The position numbers were made by a program, and so were the translations under genes. From contig NZ_CP042806.1 in NCBI RefSeq assembly GCF_008000815.1, positions 2,232,001-2,296,000 of the forward strand: 64,000 bases of DNA, read 5' to 3'. Under the pieces are notes generated by a model. It worked only from the letters and a program-made list of their open reading frames with translations, had not been told where the DNA came from and searched no databases. This stretch comes from Terriglobus albidus (lineage in GTDB: Bacteria > Acidobacteriota > Terriglobia > Terriglobales > Acidobacteriaceae). Positions 43,722 to 52,422 of this stretch are shown here, in pieces; the stretch's first letter is position 1; each line of letters opens with the position of its first letter.

Positions 43722-46148
43722 ATGGAGAGATTGCTGCGGGATGTTCGTTTCGGGGTCCGATCGCTTCTGAGATCGCCGCGCTTTTCCGTTGGGGCAGTGC
43801 TTACTTTGTCGCTGGGAATTGGTGTCAGCACCGCGATGTTCAGTGTGATTCACTCGGTTCTGCTGAAAGCCTGGCCGGTTCAGGATTCCAGTCGTCTGAT
43901 CGTTGTGTCGCAACGCCAGGCCAATGGGAACAGTAATCTCTTCTCCACGCGCGATTTTCTGGAATGGAAGCAGAAGGGCGGGCTACTGGCCCAAATGGGC
44001 GCACATGTTTCTTGGGCATTTAATCTCAGCGGATCTGGAGCGCAGCCCGAGCGGGTCGCAGGCGGCGAGGTCTCGTACGAGTGGCTGCCCGCTCTGGGTG
44101 TTCAGCCAATGCTCGGACGATTGTTTTCGCCGCAAGAGGATGTGGCGGGAGCTGGTGGCTTTGTCGTCCTCAGTTCGGCCTTATGGAAAGGCCGGTACGG
44201 CGCTAACCCAGATATCATTGGCAAGCCAATTCAGCTTAATGGAGCGCCCTATACCGTTGTCGGTGTGATGCCCGCCGGATTCAACGGCTTCACCGGGAAA
44301 GAATTGTTGTGGACCCCGTTACAGCTTCATCCGGGAAGCGGAGTCAGCTCGTCCTCGACTCTCCACTGGCTGAGCGGTTTGGTCCGCCTACCCGATGGAG
44401 TCAGCCTCGCGCAGGCGCGGAGCGAATTGGACTCGATTGCAGCCCGTCTGCATCGACAGGACCCAGGTGGTGATGAGGGTTTTGGGGTCGACCTGCAGAC
44501 GCTTAATGATGCATTTACACGCAATGTGCGGCCTGCGCTGTTGATGCTGATGGGCTGTGTCTGCTTCGTGCTGCTGATTGCCTGCGCCAACGTTGCCAAT
44601 CTCCTGCTTGCTCGCGGTGCGGCGCGGCAGCGCGAGATGGCTGTTCGTACTGCACTCGGGGCCTCTCCCTTTCGCATCGTTCGTCAGCTGCTGACTGAGA
44701 GCGTCCTGCTGGCAGGAGCAGGCGGAGTAATTGGTATTGGAATTGCCTTTCTTCTGCTGCGCGGAATGCTCGCCATCCATCCGACCTCAGTTCCTCGCAT
44801 CGAAGAAATTGGCATCGACGGCATGGTTCTGATGTTTTCCTTTTTCGTTTCTGTGACGGTGGGCATTTTATTTGGTCTAGTACCCGCCATCGATGCCGCG
44901 CGTGTCGATCTGAACGACAGTTTGCGAGAACACGGTGGCACGTCCGGCCATCGATTTGGGCGCAATCGCTCCGTCCTGGTCATCCTCGAAACGGCGCTTG
45001 CGTGCATGCTTCTGATCGGGACCGGACTTGCTCTAAGAAGCCTGTGGTCTCTCAGGAGCGTGAAGCTCGGCTTCGCGCCAGAGCATGTGCTCACGTTCCG
45101 CATTGCTGCGCCGCCGCTACTTTCCGGATCAGGAATTTCCGGCTTCTACCACGATGTCGCCGAACGTGTTCGCGCCCTGCCTGGGGTGCAATCAGCTGCG
45201 ATCGCGCGTGATCTTCCGCTTAGCGGCACCGATCCCTCCATGCCAATCGACACTGAAGGCAAAACGTCTTCGGCTGTTCCTGGAGAGATCGTGACACGAT
45301 ATCGGACGGTGGATGAAGGTTATTTCCACACGCTTCAGATACCACTGTTGCAAGGGCGCGCTTTTAGTCAACAAGACACGTCAACTTCTATGTCGGTTGC
45401 CATCGTGAGCGAGAGTCTCGCACGTAAATATTGGCCGGGAGAAAGTGCTGTAAGCAAGCGGATCAAGCCTCAATTCACCGGCAGTTTGTGGTGCGTGGTG
45501 GTCGGAGTCGCCGCCGACGTCCGTCACTGGGGCGCTGATGTTGTGATCGAACCCACGGCATATTATCCCTACACGCAGGTTCCCGACAGCATGCGCTCAC
45601 TGATCGAAGCAAATATGGCGATTGCGATCCGCAGCCGAATGTCGCAGAACGATCTTCTTCATTCAATCCATTCAGCAGTGGCGAACGTCAACTCGCAAGT
45701 CCCGGTCTATGAGGTGAAGGCAATGGATTCGATGGTTGCCGATTCCGATTCGCTGCGCAATTTCGATGTCCTGCTTCTGGGGGGATTTTCCTTTTTGTCA
45801 TTGGCTCTTGCTGCAGTTGGGGTGTATGCGGTCATGGCCTATTTCGTTTCGCAGCGTACGCGGGAGATTGGCATCCATATCGCGCTGGGTGCAAGTTCGC
45901 GCGAAGTCCTGCGGCTGATCCTCCGGCAGGGTGCACGATTGGCGATTGTCGGATCGGTCGTCGGCGTTGTCGGCGCATTTCTCCTGCGGAAGGTTATGGC
46001 TAGCTTTTTGTACGGACTCAGCGCCAACGATCCTCTTATCCTGTTCACCGCTCCGTGCATGATGGTACTTGTCATCGTATTGGCATGCTGGCTACCGGCT
46101 CGCAGGGCCACGAAGATCGATCCGATAACGGCTTTGCGTTACGAATAG
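43722..46148 (+). CDS. ADOP-type FtsX/MacB-like ABC transporter permease
   Basis: 808 residues from ATG 43722 with AGAGGA seven bases upstream. Acidobacterial duplicated orphan permease architecture: an N-terminal MacB periplasmic core domain starting RDVRFGVRSLLRSPRFSVGA and LSLGIGVSTAMFSVIHSVLL, an FtsX block (VCFVLLIACANVANLLLARG, AVRTALGASPFRIVRQLLTE), a second core domain, and a final FtsX block (FSFLSLALAAVGVYAVMAYF, REIGIHIALGASSREVLRLI) ending CWLPARRATKIDPITALRYE. No ATPase or membrane-fusion gene is adjacent, the reason such genes are called orphan. Role unknown; export or envelope-stress functions are inferred from MacB. The divergent XRE operon does not obviously control it. Confidence 0.92.
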   Translation: MERLLRDVRFGVRSLLRSPRFSVGAVLTLSLGIGVSTAMFSVIHSVLLKAWPVQDSSRLIVVSQRQANGNSNLFSTRDFLEWKQKGGLLAQMGAHVSWAFNLSGSGAQPERVAGGEVSYEWLPALGVQPMLGRLFSPQEDVAGAGGFVVLSSALWKGRYGANPDIIGKPIQLNGAPYTVVGVMPAGFNGFTGKELLWTPLQLHPGSGVSSSSTLHWLSGLVRLPDGVSLAQARSELDSIAARLHRQDPGGDEGFGVDLQTLNDAFTRNVRPALLMLMGCVCFVLLIACANVANLLLARGAARQREMAVRTALGASPFRIVRQLLTESVLLAGAGGVIGIGIAFLLLRGMLAIHPTSVPRIEEIGIDGMVLMFSFFVSVTVGILFGLVPAIDAARVDLNDSLREHGGTSGHRFGRNRSVLVILETALACMLLIGTGLALRSLWSLRSVKLGFAPEHVLTFRIAAPPLLSGSGISGFYHDVAERVRALPGVQSAAIARDLPLSGTDPSMPIDTEGKTSSAVPGEIVTRYRTVDEGYFHTLQIPLLQGRAFSQQDTSTSMSVAIVSESLARKYWPGESAVSKRIKPQFTGSLWCVVVGVAADVRHWGADVVIEPTAYYPYTQVPDSMRSLIEANMAIAIRSRMSQNDLLHSIHSAVANVNSQVPVYEVKAMDSMVADSDSLRNFDVLLLGGFSFLSLALAAVGVYAVMAYFVSQRTREIGIHIALGASSREVLRLILRQGARLAIVGSVVGVVGAFLLRKVMASFLYGLSANDPLILFTAPCMMVLVIVLACWLPARRATKIDPITALRYE

Positions 46149-46181
46149 AGAATTGATTCCTACACAGCAAAAAAATGCGGA

Positions 46182-46217
46182 GAAACCCGGAGAAACCTGA
46201 GACAGACGGGACGTAAC
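46182..46217 (+). repeat. Dispersed repeat also found split around the IS3 element
   Basis: GAGAAACCCGGAGAAACC followed by TGAGACAGACGGGACGTAAC. The IS3 flanks (AGAAACCCGGGGACAGGCGG / GGGACGTAAAC) are a variant of the same sequence. Possibly the remnant end of another element. Confidence 0.5.
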
Positions 46218-46349
46218 CATGTATAGCAAGAAAAACCTGTGCTGCTGTCCGTTGGATCATATGGATGATGACGTCAGGCTGGTTGAGGATCAGAGGCTCG
46301 GCAGGCAGTCGATGGTTACGCACTGATTCGGGGGCCGTCTGCTTTAAGA

Positions 46350-46458
46350 AAGCAGATCCCTGCGGGATGGCAAACAAAATGGGCCGGATGATTTTCACCG
46401 CATGATCAGAATTGTCGTGGCCGGCTTACCCACATCTGGCGATAATGCTGCCAGATAT
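46350..46458 (+). repeat. Composite hairpin repeat, left part (interrupted by IS copy 2)
   Basis: AAGCAGATCCCTGCGGGATG (module A variant) through a GGCCGG-bounded segment to hairpin 2, CCCACATCTGGC (46429-46440) and GCCAGATAT, cut by the IS at 46459. It continues as GGGGCACCCAGCGTGGG at 47837. Confidence 0.7.
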
Positions 46459-46548
46459 TGATGGGATAAGGAAGAAGGCTTCAGCGAAGATCGAGATAGG
46501 TAAGGGTTAGAGGACTGACCTATCGGGAAGATCAGGAGAAGCCTTCTT

Positions 46549-47601
46549 ATGCAGATTGTAGGTTGTGATTTCCATCCGCAGTGGCAGCAGGTTTCATTTT
46601 TAGATCAGGAGACTGGCGAGTACCGGGAAGCGAAGCTGGTCAACGGGGACGGGGAGGCGGAGCGGTTCTACCGGTCGTTGTCTCCAGGAGCGCTTGTAGG
46701 GATCGAGTCGTGCGGCAACGCGCAGTGGTTTATTGATCTGCTAGGCAGTCTGGGTCACACGGTGTGGGTCGGAGATGCGGCGAAGATCCGAGCCAGCTAT
46801 GTACGGAAGCAGAAGACGGACCGCCGGGATGCGGACCATATCCTGAAGCTGCTGGTGGAGGACCGGTTTCCGCGGTTGTGGACGCCTTCAGCCAAGCAGC
46901 GGGATCTTCGTCAGCTGCTGATCCACCGACACAAGCTGGTGGAGATCCGGACCCGGGTGAAGAACGGGCTGCAGCACCTGGCGATGAACCGTGGCGTACA
47001 GAAGCAGTCGCGGCTGTGGAGCGTTCGGGGGAGGGCTGAGTTGGAAAAGCTTCCTCTGGAGGGCTGGAGTGCCCGGCGACGGGAGGATCTGCTGGAGCTG
47101 ATGAAGGGTCTGGATCAGCAGATCAAGGAGCTGGATGAGGCAGTCGTGCAGGCGGCCAGGGAGGATGCGAAGGCGGAGCTGTTGATGAGCCAGCCGGGAG
47201 TCGGTCCGATCACGGCGATGGCCTTCGTACTGACGATCGGCGATGTGAGCCGGTTCGAGTACAGCGGGAAGGTCGCCAGCTATCTGGGCCTGATCCCCAG
47301 CGAATACACCTCGGGCGGCAAGCGCAAACTGGGAGCCATCAGCAAGCAGGGCAACCGGTTCATGCGCCAGTTGCTGGTCGAAGCAGCTCAGACGGCCTGC
47401 CGGCTGGATGAAGGATTTCGAAAGCAGTATCAGGCTCGCTGCCACCACAAGCCGAAAGCAGTGGCCAAGGTGGCGGCAGCAAGGAGGTTAGCAGTGCGGC
47501 TCTACTGGATGCTCAGGCTGAACAAACGCTATCCAGAGATCGCCCATATCGAGAGCAGCTCGGGGGTGCCCCTGGCCATCCATGGTCGTGACGTTGAGTG
47601 A
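46549..47601 (+). CDS. IS110-family transposase (DEDD), copy 2
   Basis: 350 residues, identical to the copy 3 protein and four residues different from copy 1. DEDD catalytic residues in GCDFHP, VGIESCG and TDRRDAD; C-terminal transposase-20 domain with the conserved serine in EYTSGGK. Intact start with AGGAGAAG upstream. In this family the protein works with an RNA made from the element's own non-coding end that pairs with target and donor DNA. Confidence 0.96.
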   Translation: MQIVGCDFHPQWQQVSFLDQETGEYREAKLVNGDGEAERFYRSLSPGALVGIESCGNAQWFIDLLGSLGHTVWVGDAAKIRASYVRKQKTDRRDADHILKLLVEDRFPRLWTPSAKQRDLRQLLIHRHKLVEIRTRVKNGLQHLAMNRGVQKQSRLWSVRGRAELEKLPLEGWSARRREDLLELMKGLDQQIKELDEAVVQAAREDAKAELLMSQPGVGPITAMAFVLTIGDVSRFEYSGKVASYLGLIPSEYTSGGKRKLGAISKQGNRFMRQLLVEAAQTACRLDEGFRKQYQARCHHKPKAVAKVAAARRLAVRLYWMLRLNKRYPEIAHIESSSGVPLAIHGRDVE

Positions 47602-47836
47602 GCGCTTTCGCATCCAGCACAGGCTGGATGTCCGCATAGAAGCATCATGGCCTGTTGTATATGGTCGAATCGATGGTTGGTGGGGCTAGGCCCCACAGAG
47701 ATGTGATGCAGCGTTGAGTTACCCCAGAAGACACCGGTCCTCTAACCCCTTGCCTCTGGACTCTCAAACGGTGCTCCCGCATCGAATAATGACGTACGCT
47801 CTTTTTACCCCTTGACACAGTCTTCTTCCTTATCGA
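47602..47836 (+). ncRNA. Candidate bridge/guide RNA region of the IS1111-type element (copy 2)
   Basis: 235 nt of conserved non-coding sequence between transposase stop and right end, the position expected in the IS1111 group. Two strong stem-loops: CATCCAGC-ACAG-GCTGGATG and GTGGGGC-TAG-GCCCCAC; the second carries a TGGGGC like the target AT-GGGGCACCC. Equivalent regions are 53566-53800 and, on the minus strand, 32620-32853. RNA production is inferred from the family, not seen. Confidence 0.4.
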
Positions 47837-47851
47837 GGGGCACCCAGCGTG

Positions 47852-47971
47852 GGTGTCTCTGAAGTCTGGCGACATAAATCATGAAGAGCGTTGCCGCCCG
47901 AAGCGTTGAAAAGCGGGTCCTTCACTGTGTTCACGGTGACAACATGACAAGAACTTCTGAGACACCACCCT
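47852..47971. mobile_element. MITE-like element related to that at 9681
   Basis: About 120 bp bounded by near-perfect 13-bp inverted ends GGTGTCTCTGAAG / CTTCTGAGACACC, then ACCCTAG. Interior shares CATAAATCATGAAGAGC, CCGAAGCGTTGAAAA and GACAAGAACTTC with the 9681 element and includes GCGGGTCCTTC. Its right edge supplies the last bases and stop codon region of the next minus-strand gene. Confidence 0.55.
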
Positions 47972-48323
47972 AGTAACTGGCTATCCTGCGGATGATGTCG
48001 AGCTTAGCGGGGTCGATGCCGTGGAGATCGTTTTCGGTGAGGCGGCCGGAGCGGATCATGCCGGCGAAGACTATGGGCAGTACGGAGTAGCGGTAATCGT
48101 AATCGCGGTCGATGCGGCGGCGCTGATCTCCGAGCCAATCTTCTATGTCCCAGAGTTCCGCGGGTTTGGTGATCTGTGCGATGCGTTCTTTTGCCGTACG
48201 CATAACGGTATCGAGGTCCTGGTGGAGCGCCTGCTCGAAGGCTCGGCGGGCGGCGATCTTTTCTGCCTGGCTCCACCTCCAGTCGCGCATGTGGATGGAC
48301 TCTATGTCCTGTGTGCTGGGCAT
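47970..48323 (-). CDS. Conserved-looking hypothetical protein, 117 residues
   Basis: Starts at ATG 48323, with GGGGGA about eight bases upstream; an upstream extension of the frame runs through the tRNA gene and is rejected. Charged, helical, no signal or membrane segment: RDWRWSQAEKIAARRAFEQA, LWDIEDWLGDQRRRIDRDYD, LPIVFAGMIRSGRLTENDLH. The sequence resembles small acidobacterial proteins of unknown function. The stop codon TAG lies within the CTAG at the edge of the insertion element. Monocistronic downstream of tRNA-Ala. Confidence 0.6.
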   Translation of the reverse strand: MPSTQDIESIHMRDWRWSQAEKIAARRAFEQALHQDLDTVMRTAKERIAQITKPAELWDIEDWLGDQRRRIDRDYDYRYSVLPIVFAGMIRSGRLTENDLHGIDPAKLDIIRRIASY

Positions 48324-48465
48324 GCTCCAGTTCCCCCTTTGGCGGAATTGTAGCCCGAGAGATTGGCGCGGACATCGGATCTGTGAATAGAAAAGCAGAT
48401 CCCTACGGGATGACAAACAAGAAGGATGTTTTTGGCGCGGACTGAGAGGAATGGCCGGGGGACTT

Positions 48466-48541
48466 TGGTGGAGCTGAGCGGGATCGAACCGCTGACCTCC
48501 TCGTTGCGAACGAGGCGCTCTCCCAGCTGAGCTACAGCCCC
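48466..48541 (-). tRNA. tRNA-Ala (anticodon CGC)
   Basis: 76 nt including an encoded CCA. Acceptor GGGGCTG pairs with CAGCTCC and contains the G3-U70 pair that identifies alanine tRNAs. Anticodon stem CCTCG/CGAGG with loop TTCGCAA (anticodon CGC, codon GCG), and T loop TTCGATC. Confidence 0.95.
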
Positions 48542-48608
48542 ACAACAGAAGTCCGCGCATCTGGTGGGCGCGGACGGTGGCACAACCAACGAAAGTTAGT
48601 TTAGCAGA

Positions 48609-48638
48609 CGAAGGGCGCGTCTCTCAACGCGCCCTTCG
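48609..48638. terminator. Strong hairpin downstream of the S41 protease gene
   Basis: Perfect 12-bp stem CGAAGGGCGCGT/ACGCGCCCTTCG with loop CTCTCA, between the protease stop (48671) and the tRNA-Ala gene. No long T-run follows on the minus strand, so termination strength is uncertain. Confidence 0.6.
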
Positions 48639-48670
48639 GTGTTTCCGTGATTCTGTGTTGCTGCACAGAC

Positions 48671-50272
48671 TTACCGCAGTGCGGCCTGCTTCTGCACATT
48701 GGCGGCCTTGTCGGCCAGGGCCTGTGCCTGCGGAAGGTAGCCGACGGCCTTCTGGATCATCGGGTCCCAGTCGGCGCGGACGTGCAGACCTTCGGTCTGT
48801 CCGAACTGCGAGGTGAAGAGCTCAGCCTTGATGTTGGCCTTGATCCAGTCCTTCACCGCATCGAAGTCAGCATCGGAGTAGGTGATGTTCTGCGTCGACG
48901 GAGCAGACTTCAGGAAGCCCTTGAAGTCGGCGATCACAGCATCGTCCACCGTGAACTCCTTGGTGACCGGATGGTTCGCCAGGTAGTGCTTGGAGTAGTT
49001 GAAGAAGGCGTAGCCGATCAGCAACTGGTCCTGCAGGTGCGTTGACTTCGGCGTTTCAACCTTCTCGTCCGGTGTGATGCCGCCGCCGCCGTAGACCGTG
49101 CGTCCGCTGTCGGTGAGTTTCACCTCGCGGTTGGCGTTGTCCTTCGGCGTATCGCGTACGTAGTAGTAGTCGTAGAGCGAGACGTTGTCGTAGTTGCGCT
49201 GAATCAGGCGGCCGCTAGGCGTGTAGTAGTGATACGTGGTCAGCGCCAGGCCGGTATTCTCGCTCAGCGTGCTGACGGTCTGCACCAGGCCTTTGCCGAA
49301 GGTGGTTTCACCTACGATCAGGGCGCGATCGTGATCCTGCAGTGCGCCGGATACGATCTCGGCAGCCGATGCCGTGTTGCGGTTCACCAGCACGACGATG
49401 GGATATGACTTACCCTGTTCGCCGCGGGTGGCGCGGTAGACCTCATCCGGGAAGGCGCGTCCCTTCTGGCTGACGACGATCTGTCCCTTCTGCAGGAACT
49501 TGTCGCTCATCGCCACAGCTTCCTTCAGCAGACCGCCGGGGTTGCCGCGCAGATCGATGACCAGCCCGTCGACTTTGCCGAACTTCTCCAGGGCATCGGC
49601 GACCTCGTGGCTGGTGGTTTCCATAAAGCTGGAGACGTGAATGTAGCCAACGCCCGGCTTGATCTGGAAGGCCAGATCAACCGAATAGCGGGGAATCTCA
49701 TCGCGGACGAGGTCAAAGGTCAGGTTTTTTTCAGAGCCTTCGCGGGCCATCACCACGGCAACATGGGTGCCGCGAGCGCCCTTCAGCAGGCTGGCCACCG
49801 CGGCCGAGTCCATGCCTTCGGTCGACTTGCCGTCGACAGAGACAATCACATCGCCCGGGCGGATGCCGGCCTTATATGCGGGCGTTCCTTCGAAGGGAGC
49901 GACGACCACGATCTTATTGTTCTGCGGCTGGATCTGCATGCCTACGCCGTAGTACTTACCGTGCTGGTCTTCGCGCATCTGCGCGTAGGCCTTCGGGTCA
50001 TAGAAGTTGGAGTGTGGATCGAGCGTGTGCAGCATGCCCGGAATGGCGCCGTCGTAGATGGCCTTATCGATGCGCTCGCCGGTCATGGGGTCGGCATAGT
50101 TCTGCTCGACCACGGCATAGGCGCTGGTGAAGCTTTTAAGGCTGTCGCGAACTTTGTTTTCGTCAGTGGCCTGTTGCGCTCCAACTCTCTGGTTCACCAA
50201 GGAACCGGCAAGGGCGCATGTGGCTAGGAAAACGGTTGCAGAGAAGGCGGCACGGCGGGTGCGAAGAGCCAT
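48671..50272 (-). CDS. S41-family C-terminal processing protease
   Basis: 533 residues from ATG 50272. Export signal AAFSATVFLATCALAGSLV; an N-terminal helical region (VVEQNYADPMTGERIDKA, LHTLDPHSNFYDP); a PDZ domain (GVGMQIQPQNNKIVVVAPFE, AGIRPGDVIVSVDGKS); and the S41 core with VDGLVIDLRGNPGGLLKEAV, catalytic Ser in NRNTASAAEIVSGALQ and catalytic Lys in TTFGKGLVQT. A C-terminal helical tail (about 430-533) follows. CtpA/Prc type, working in the periplasm on protein C-termini or cell-wall hydrolase adaptors. Divergent from the SurA-like gene, with which it shares about 210 bp of upstream DNA; both act in envelope protein quality control. Confidence 0.93.
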   Translation of the reverse strand: MALRTRRAAFSATVFLATCALAGSLVNQRVGAQQATDENKVRDSLKSFTSAYAVVEQNYADPMTGERIDKAIYDGAIPGMLHTLDPHSNFYDPKAYAQMREDQHGKYYGVGMQIQPQNNKIVVVAPFEGTPAYKAGIRPGDVIVSVDGKSTEGMDSAAVASLLKGARGTHVAVVMAREGSEKNLTFDLVRDEIPRYSVDLAFQIKPGVGYIHVSSFMETTSHEVADALEKFGKVDGLVIDLRGNPGGLLKEAVAMSDKFLQKGQIVVSQKGRAFPDEVYRATRGEQGKSYPIVVLVNRNTASAAEIVSGALQDHDRALIVGETTFGKGLVQTVSTLSENTGLALTTYHYYTPSGRLIQRNYDNVSLYDYYYVRDTPKDNANREVKLTDSGRTVYGGGGITPDEKVETPKSTHLQDQLLIGYAFFNYSKHYLANHPVTKEFTVDDAVIADFKGFLKSAPSTQNITYSDADFDAVKDWIKANIKAELFTSQFGQTEGLHVRADWDPMIQKAVGYLPQAQALADKAANVQKQAALR

Positions 50273-50485
50273 TGTGGAAGGTACCTCTTTATACAGGTAG
50301 GGAAGCAACTCGAACGCGGGCTGCTCTATCTCCCGCGTATGACGGAGTATAGCACTGGAAGGTGAGCCGAACCGAGGCCCAAAATCGCCTCGCGGGGCGT
50401 AGAATAGGCGAGTCGATACCCGATTTGGCACCTTCGCGTCGAATTTGGTATGGCAGTTCAACCGGCAGGGATTCTGTTTCGATTT

Positions 50486-52288
50486 ATGACCATTCGTCCA
50501 TCCATCCTGACAGGCAGCGCCAGCCTGCTTCTGGCTGTTTCCGCGTTCGCCCAGCAGCAGAAGTCCAGCGCTCCGCGCTATGTAAGCCCCATTGCCCAGA
50601 AGCAGCCGGTGAATTCGCCCACGCCCAAGGCCATCACACCCGACGCCGAGGTGGTGGAGGACATGGTCGTCCGCGTGAATGACCAGATCATCTCCCGCTC
50701 AGACTATGAGCGGGCCCAGCAGCAGCTCGAGGGTGAAATCACGCAGAACCGGCTGTCTCCGGAAGACGCTGACAAGCGCCGTAAGGATCTGCTGCGCGAT
50801 CTGATCGACCAGCAACTGTTGATTTCAAAGGGCAAGGAGCTCGGCGTCAATGCCGACGCCGAGGTTGTTCGCCGCCTGGACGAGATCCGCAAGCAGAACC
50901 ACTTTGATTCGATGGAGGCCCTGGAGAAGGCGGCCCGCGAGCAGGGTGTGAGCTTTGAGGACTTCAAAGCATCGATTCGCAACAATATTGTTACCGGCGA
51001 AGTGGTGCGCAACGAGGTCGGCCGTAAGTTGCAGATGACGCACGCCGACGAGCTGCGCTACTACAACGCCCACAAGAACGAGTTCAGCCAGCCGGAACAG
51101 ATCCACCTGGCCGAGATTCTGATTCCCACCCCCGGCACCCCGACCGACGCCGATATCGCTGCCGCCCAGAAGAAGGCGGACGACGTAGCCGCGCAACTGG
51201 CCGCAGGAGCGAAGTTTGAGGATTTGGCCAAGACCGTCTCCGGCGGACCGACGGCGGCGCAGGGTGGCGACCTGGGTATGTTCAAGCGCGGCGCCGGCAT
51301 GTTGGCGCAAGTGCTTGAAGACAAGACGTTTCCTCTGAAGGCCGGCGAAAATACCGCTCCCATCCGTACTCGTCAGGGTTTCGTGATCCTGAAGGTGACG
51401 GAGCATACTGCAGCCGGCGTTCCTCCGCTGGAGCAGATCGAGCCCCAGGTGCAGGAGGCGATGTACTCCGAGCAGATGAATCCGGCGCTGCGTGCCTACC
51501 TGACCAAGCTGCGTGAGGATGCCTATATTGATCTGCGGCCGGGCTATGCGGATTCCGGCTCTTCGGGCCGCCAGACTTCGTTTGTCTTTACCGCCTATAC
51601 GCCGCCTGCTCCGAAGAAGAAGGTGAACAAGTCGCGCTTCGATACGGCGAAGACGGGCCGTCTTGCCCAGGCTCCCAAGGACGGAGCGCAGCTTGCCAGC
51701 CTGCCTCTGGATAAGAACGGCAAGCCGAAGAAGATCAAGCGCGAGAAGGTACGTTACGGCCAGGCTCCGCGTACGGCGCTGCCTGCGGCTCCTGAGGACC
51801 AGGTCGCCAACACCGGGGCGCAGCAGGAGGCTGCTCCCGGCACCGCGATCGCCCCGGTGGACAGCAATCCGCTGTCGCAGGCGAATGCCGATGCTGCCGC
51901 AGCGGCGGCTGCCGCCAATGTCGATCCGCTGGCTCCGAAGGCTCAGGTGGCCGATCATAAGTCGCGCTACTCCGCCAAGCAGAAGGAGTTTGAGCAGGCG
52001 AAGGTTGACCGCAAAGCTGCCTTTGCCCGTGAGAAGGCAGCTGCTATGCCCGATGCTCCGCAGGAGGAAGAGGTGCAGAGCCGCAAGGTGCAGTCTTCTG
52101 CTCTCGGTCTGAATGGCAACAACGGTAAGAAGAAGGTAAAGCGCAAGAAGGGTGAGGAGAAGAAGCGCATCCAGCAGACCGTCCAGGCGCCCTCGGAGAC
52201 GCAGAAGGAAGTCAACAGCCAGCGCAACGATGACGGTACGTATAAGAGTCCGGTACCGCCGGGAACCGGCGATACGACGAATCGGTAA
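50486..52288 (+). CDS. SurA-like periplasmic peptidyl-prolyl isomerase
   Basis: 600 residues from ATG 50486. Signal peptide ILTGSASLLLAVSAFAQ, then a SurA N-terminal chaperone domain (about 50-180; VVRVNDQIISRSDYERAQQQ, RKDLLRDLIDQQLLISKGKE, SFEDFKASIRNNIVTGEVVR). One parvulin rotamase domain follows (about 195-310; IHLAEILIPTPG, FEDLAKTVSGGPTAAQGGDL, RTRQGFVILKV). Unusually, it ends in a tail of about 240 residues that is Lys/Ala/Pro-rich, with no visible fold and a very basic segment KKKVKRKKGEEKKR. The tail may bind nucleic acid, peptidoglycan or anionic lipid, or simply be disordered. Outer-membrane protein biogenesis is the expected role. Confidence 0.9.
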   Translation: MTIRPSILTGSASLLLAVSAFAQQQKSSAPRYVSPIAQKQPVNSPTPKAITPDAEVVEDMVVRVNDQIISRSDYERAQQQLEGEITQNRLSPEDADKRRKDLLRDLIDQQLLISKGKELGVNADAEVVRRLDEIRKQNHFDSMEALEKAAREQGVSFEDFKASIRNNIVTGEVVRNEVGRKLQMTHADELRYYNAHKNEFSQPEQIHLAEILIPTPGTPTDADIAAAQKKADDVAAQLAAGAKFEDLAKTVSGGPTAAQGGDLGMFKRGAGMLAQVLEDKTFPLKAGENTAPIRTRQGFVILKVTEHTAAGVPPLEQIEPQVQEAMYSEQMNPALRAYLTKLREDAYIDLRPGYADSGSSGRQTSFVFTAYTPPAPKKKVNKSRFDTAKTGRLAQAPKDGAQLASLPLDKNGKPKKIKREKVRYGQAPRTALPAAPEDQVANTGAQQEAAPGTAIAPVDSNPLSQANADAAAAAAAANVDPLAPKAQVADHKSRYSAKQKEFEQAKVDRKAAFAREKAAAMPDAPQEEEVQSRKVQSSALGLNGNNGKKKVKRKKGEEKKRIQQTVQAPSETQKEVNSQRNDDGTYKSPVPPGTGDTTNR

Positions 52289-52296
52289 GGAAGAGA

Positions 52297-52320
52297 AAAG
52301 GCCCCGGAAACGGGGCCTTT
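52297..52320 (+). terminator. Intrinsic terminator after the SurA-like gene
   Basis: Stem AAAGGCCCCG/CGGGGCCTTT with loop GAAA, then TCTGTTGTT. Confidence 0.9.
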
Positions 52321-52336
52321 CTGTTGTTCATGAAGA

Positions 52337-52422
52337 AGCGGATTTCTCCGCTTCGCTGCGAAATGACAAAAAAGACAATATCGACCCTTCGGTCGATACT
52401 CCCACATAAGCTACGCGTATGT
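52337..52422 (+). repeat. Composite hairpin repeat, left part (interrupted by IS copy 3)
   Basis: Module A AGCGGATTTCTCCGCTTCGC..GAAATGACAAAAAAG; hairpin 1 TATCGACC-CTTC-GGTCGATA; hairpin 2 arms CCCACATA and TATGT (52401-52422), cut by the IS. The right half GGGGCACCCGGCGTGGG is at 53801. Confidence 0.8.

Larger units (their letters stand above)
46459..47836 (+). mobile_element. IS110 family, IS1111-group element, copy 2
   Basis: 1378 bp, TGATGGG...CGA, with subterminal inverted repeats ATAAGGAAGAAG / CTTCTTCCTTAT. Joining the flanks gives GCCAGATAT-GGGGCACCC, almost the same as the uninterrupted repeat at 59220-59236 (GCAGATAT-GGGGCACCC). A second inverted pair lies further in: GGGTTAGAGGAC near the left end and GTCCTCTAACCC in the right non-coding part. 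Nearly identical to copy 3. Confidence 0.93.

Noticed and set aside
43538-43936. Open frame with GAGGAGG upstream of the ADOP gene
   Set aside because: It overlaps the first 200 bp of the well supported permease gene in another frame and has no recognisable domain. A short leader peptide from GTG 43564 remains possible but unsupported.
46888-47448. Long antisense frame inside the IS110-type transposase (also at 33007-33567 and 52852-53412)
   Set aside because: It is the mirror of the GC-rich transposase gene; identical in each copy only because the element is repeated.
48324-48560. Upstream extension of the 47970-48323 frame to about 196 residues
   Set aside because: The extension translates the tRNA-Ala gene ([20 protein letters not shown] is the familiar tRNA read-through peptide) and a dispersed repeat; ATG 48323 is the sensible start.
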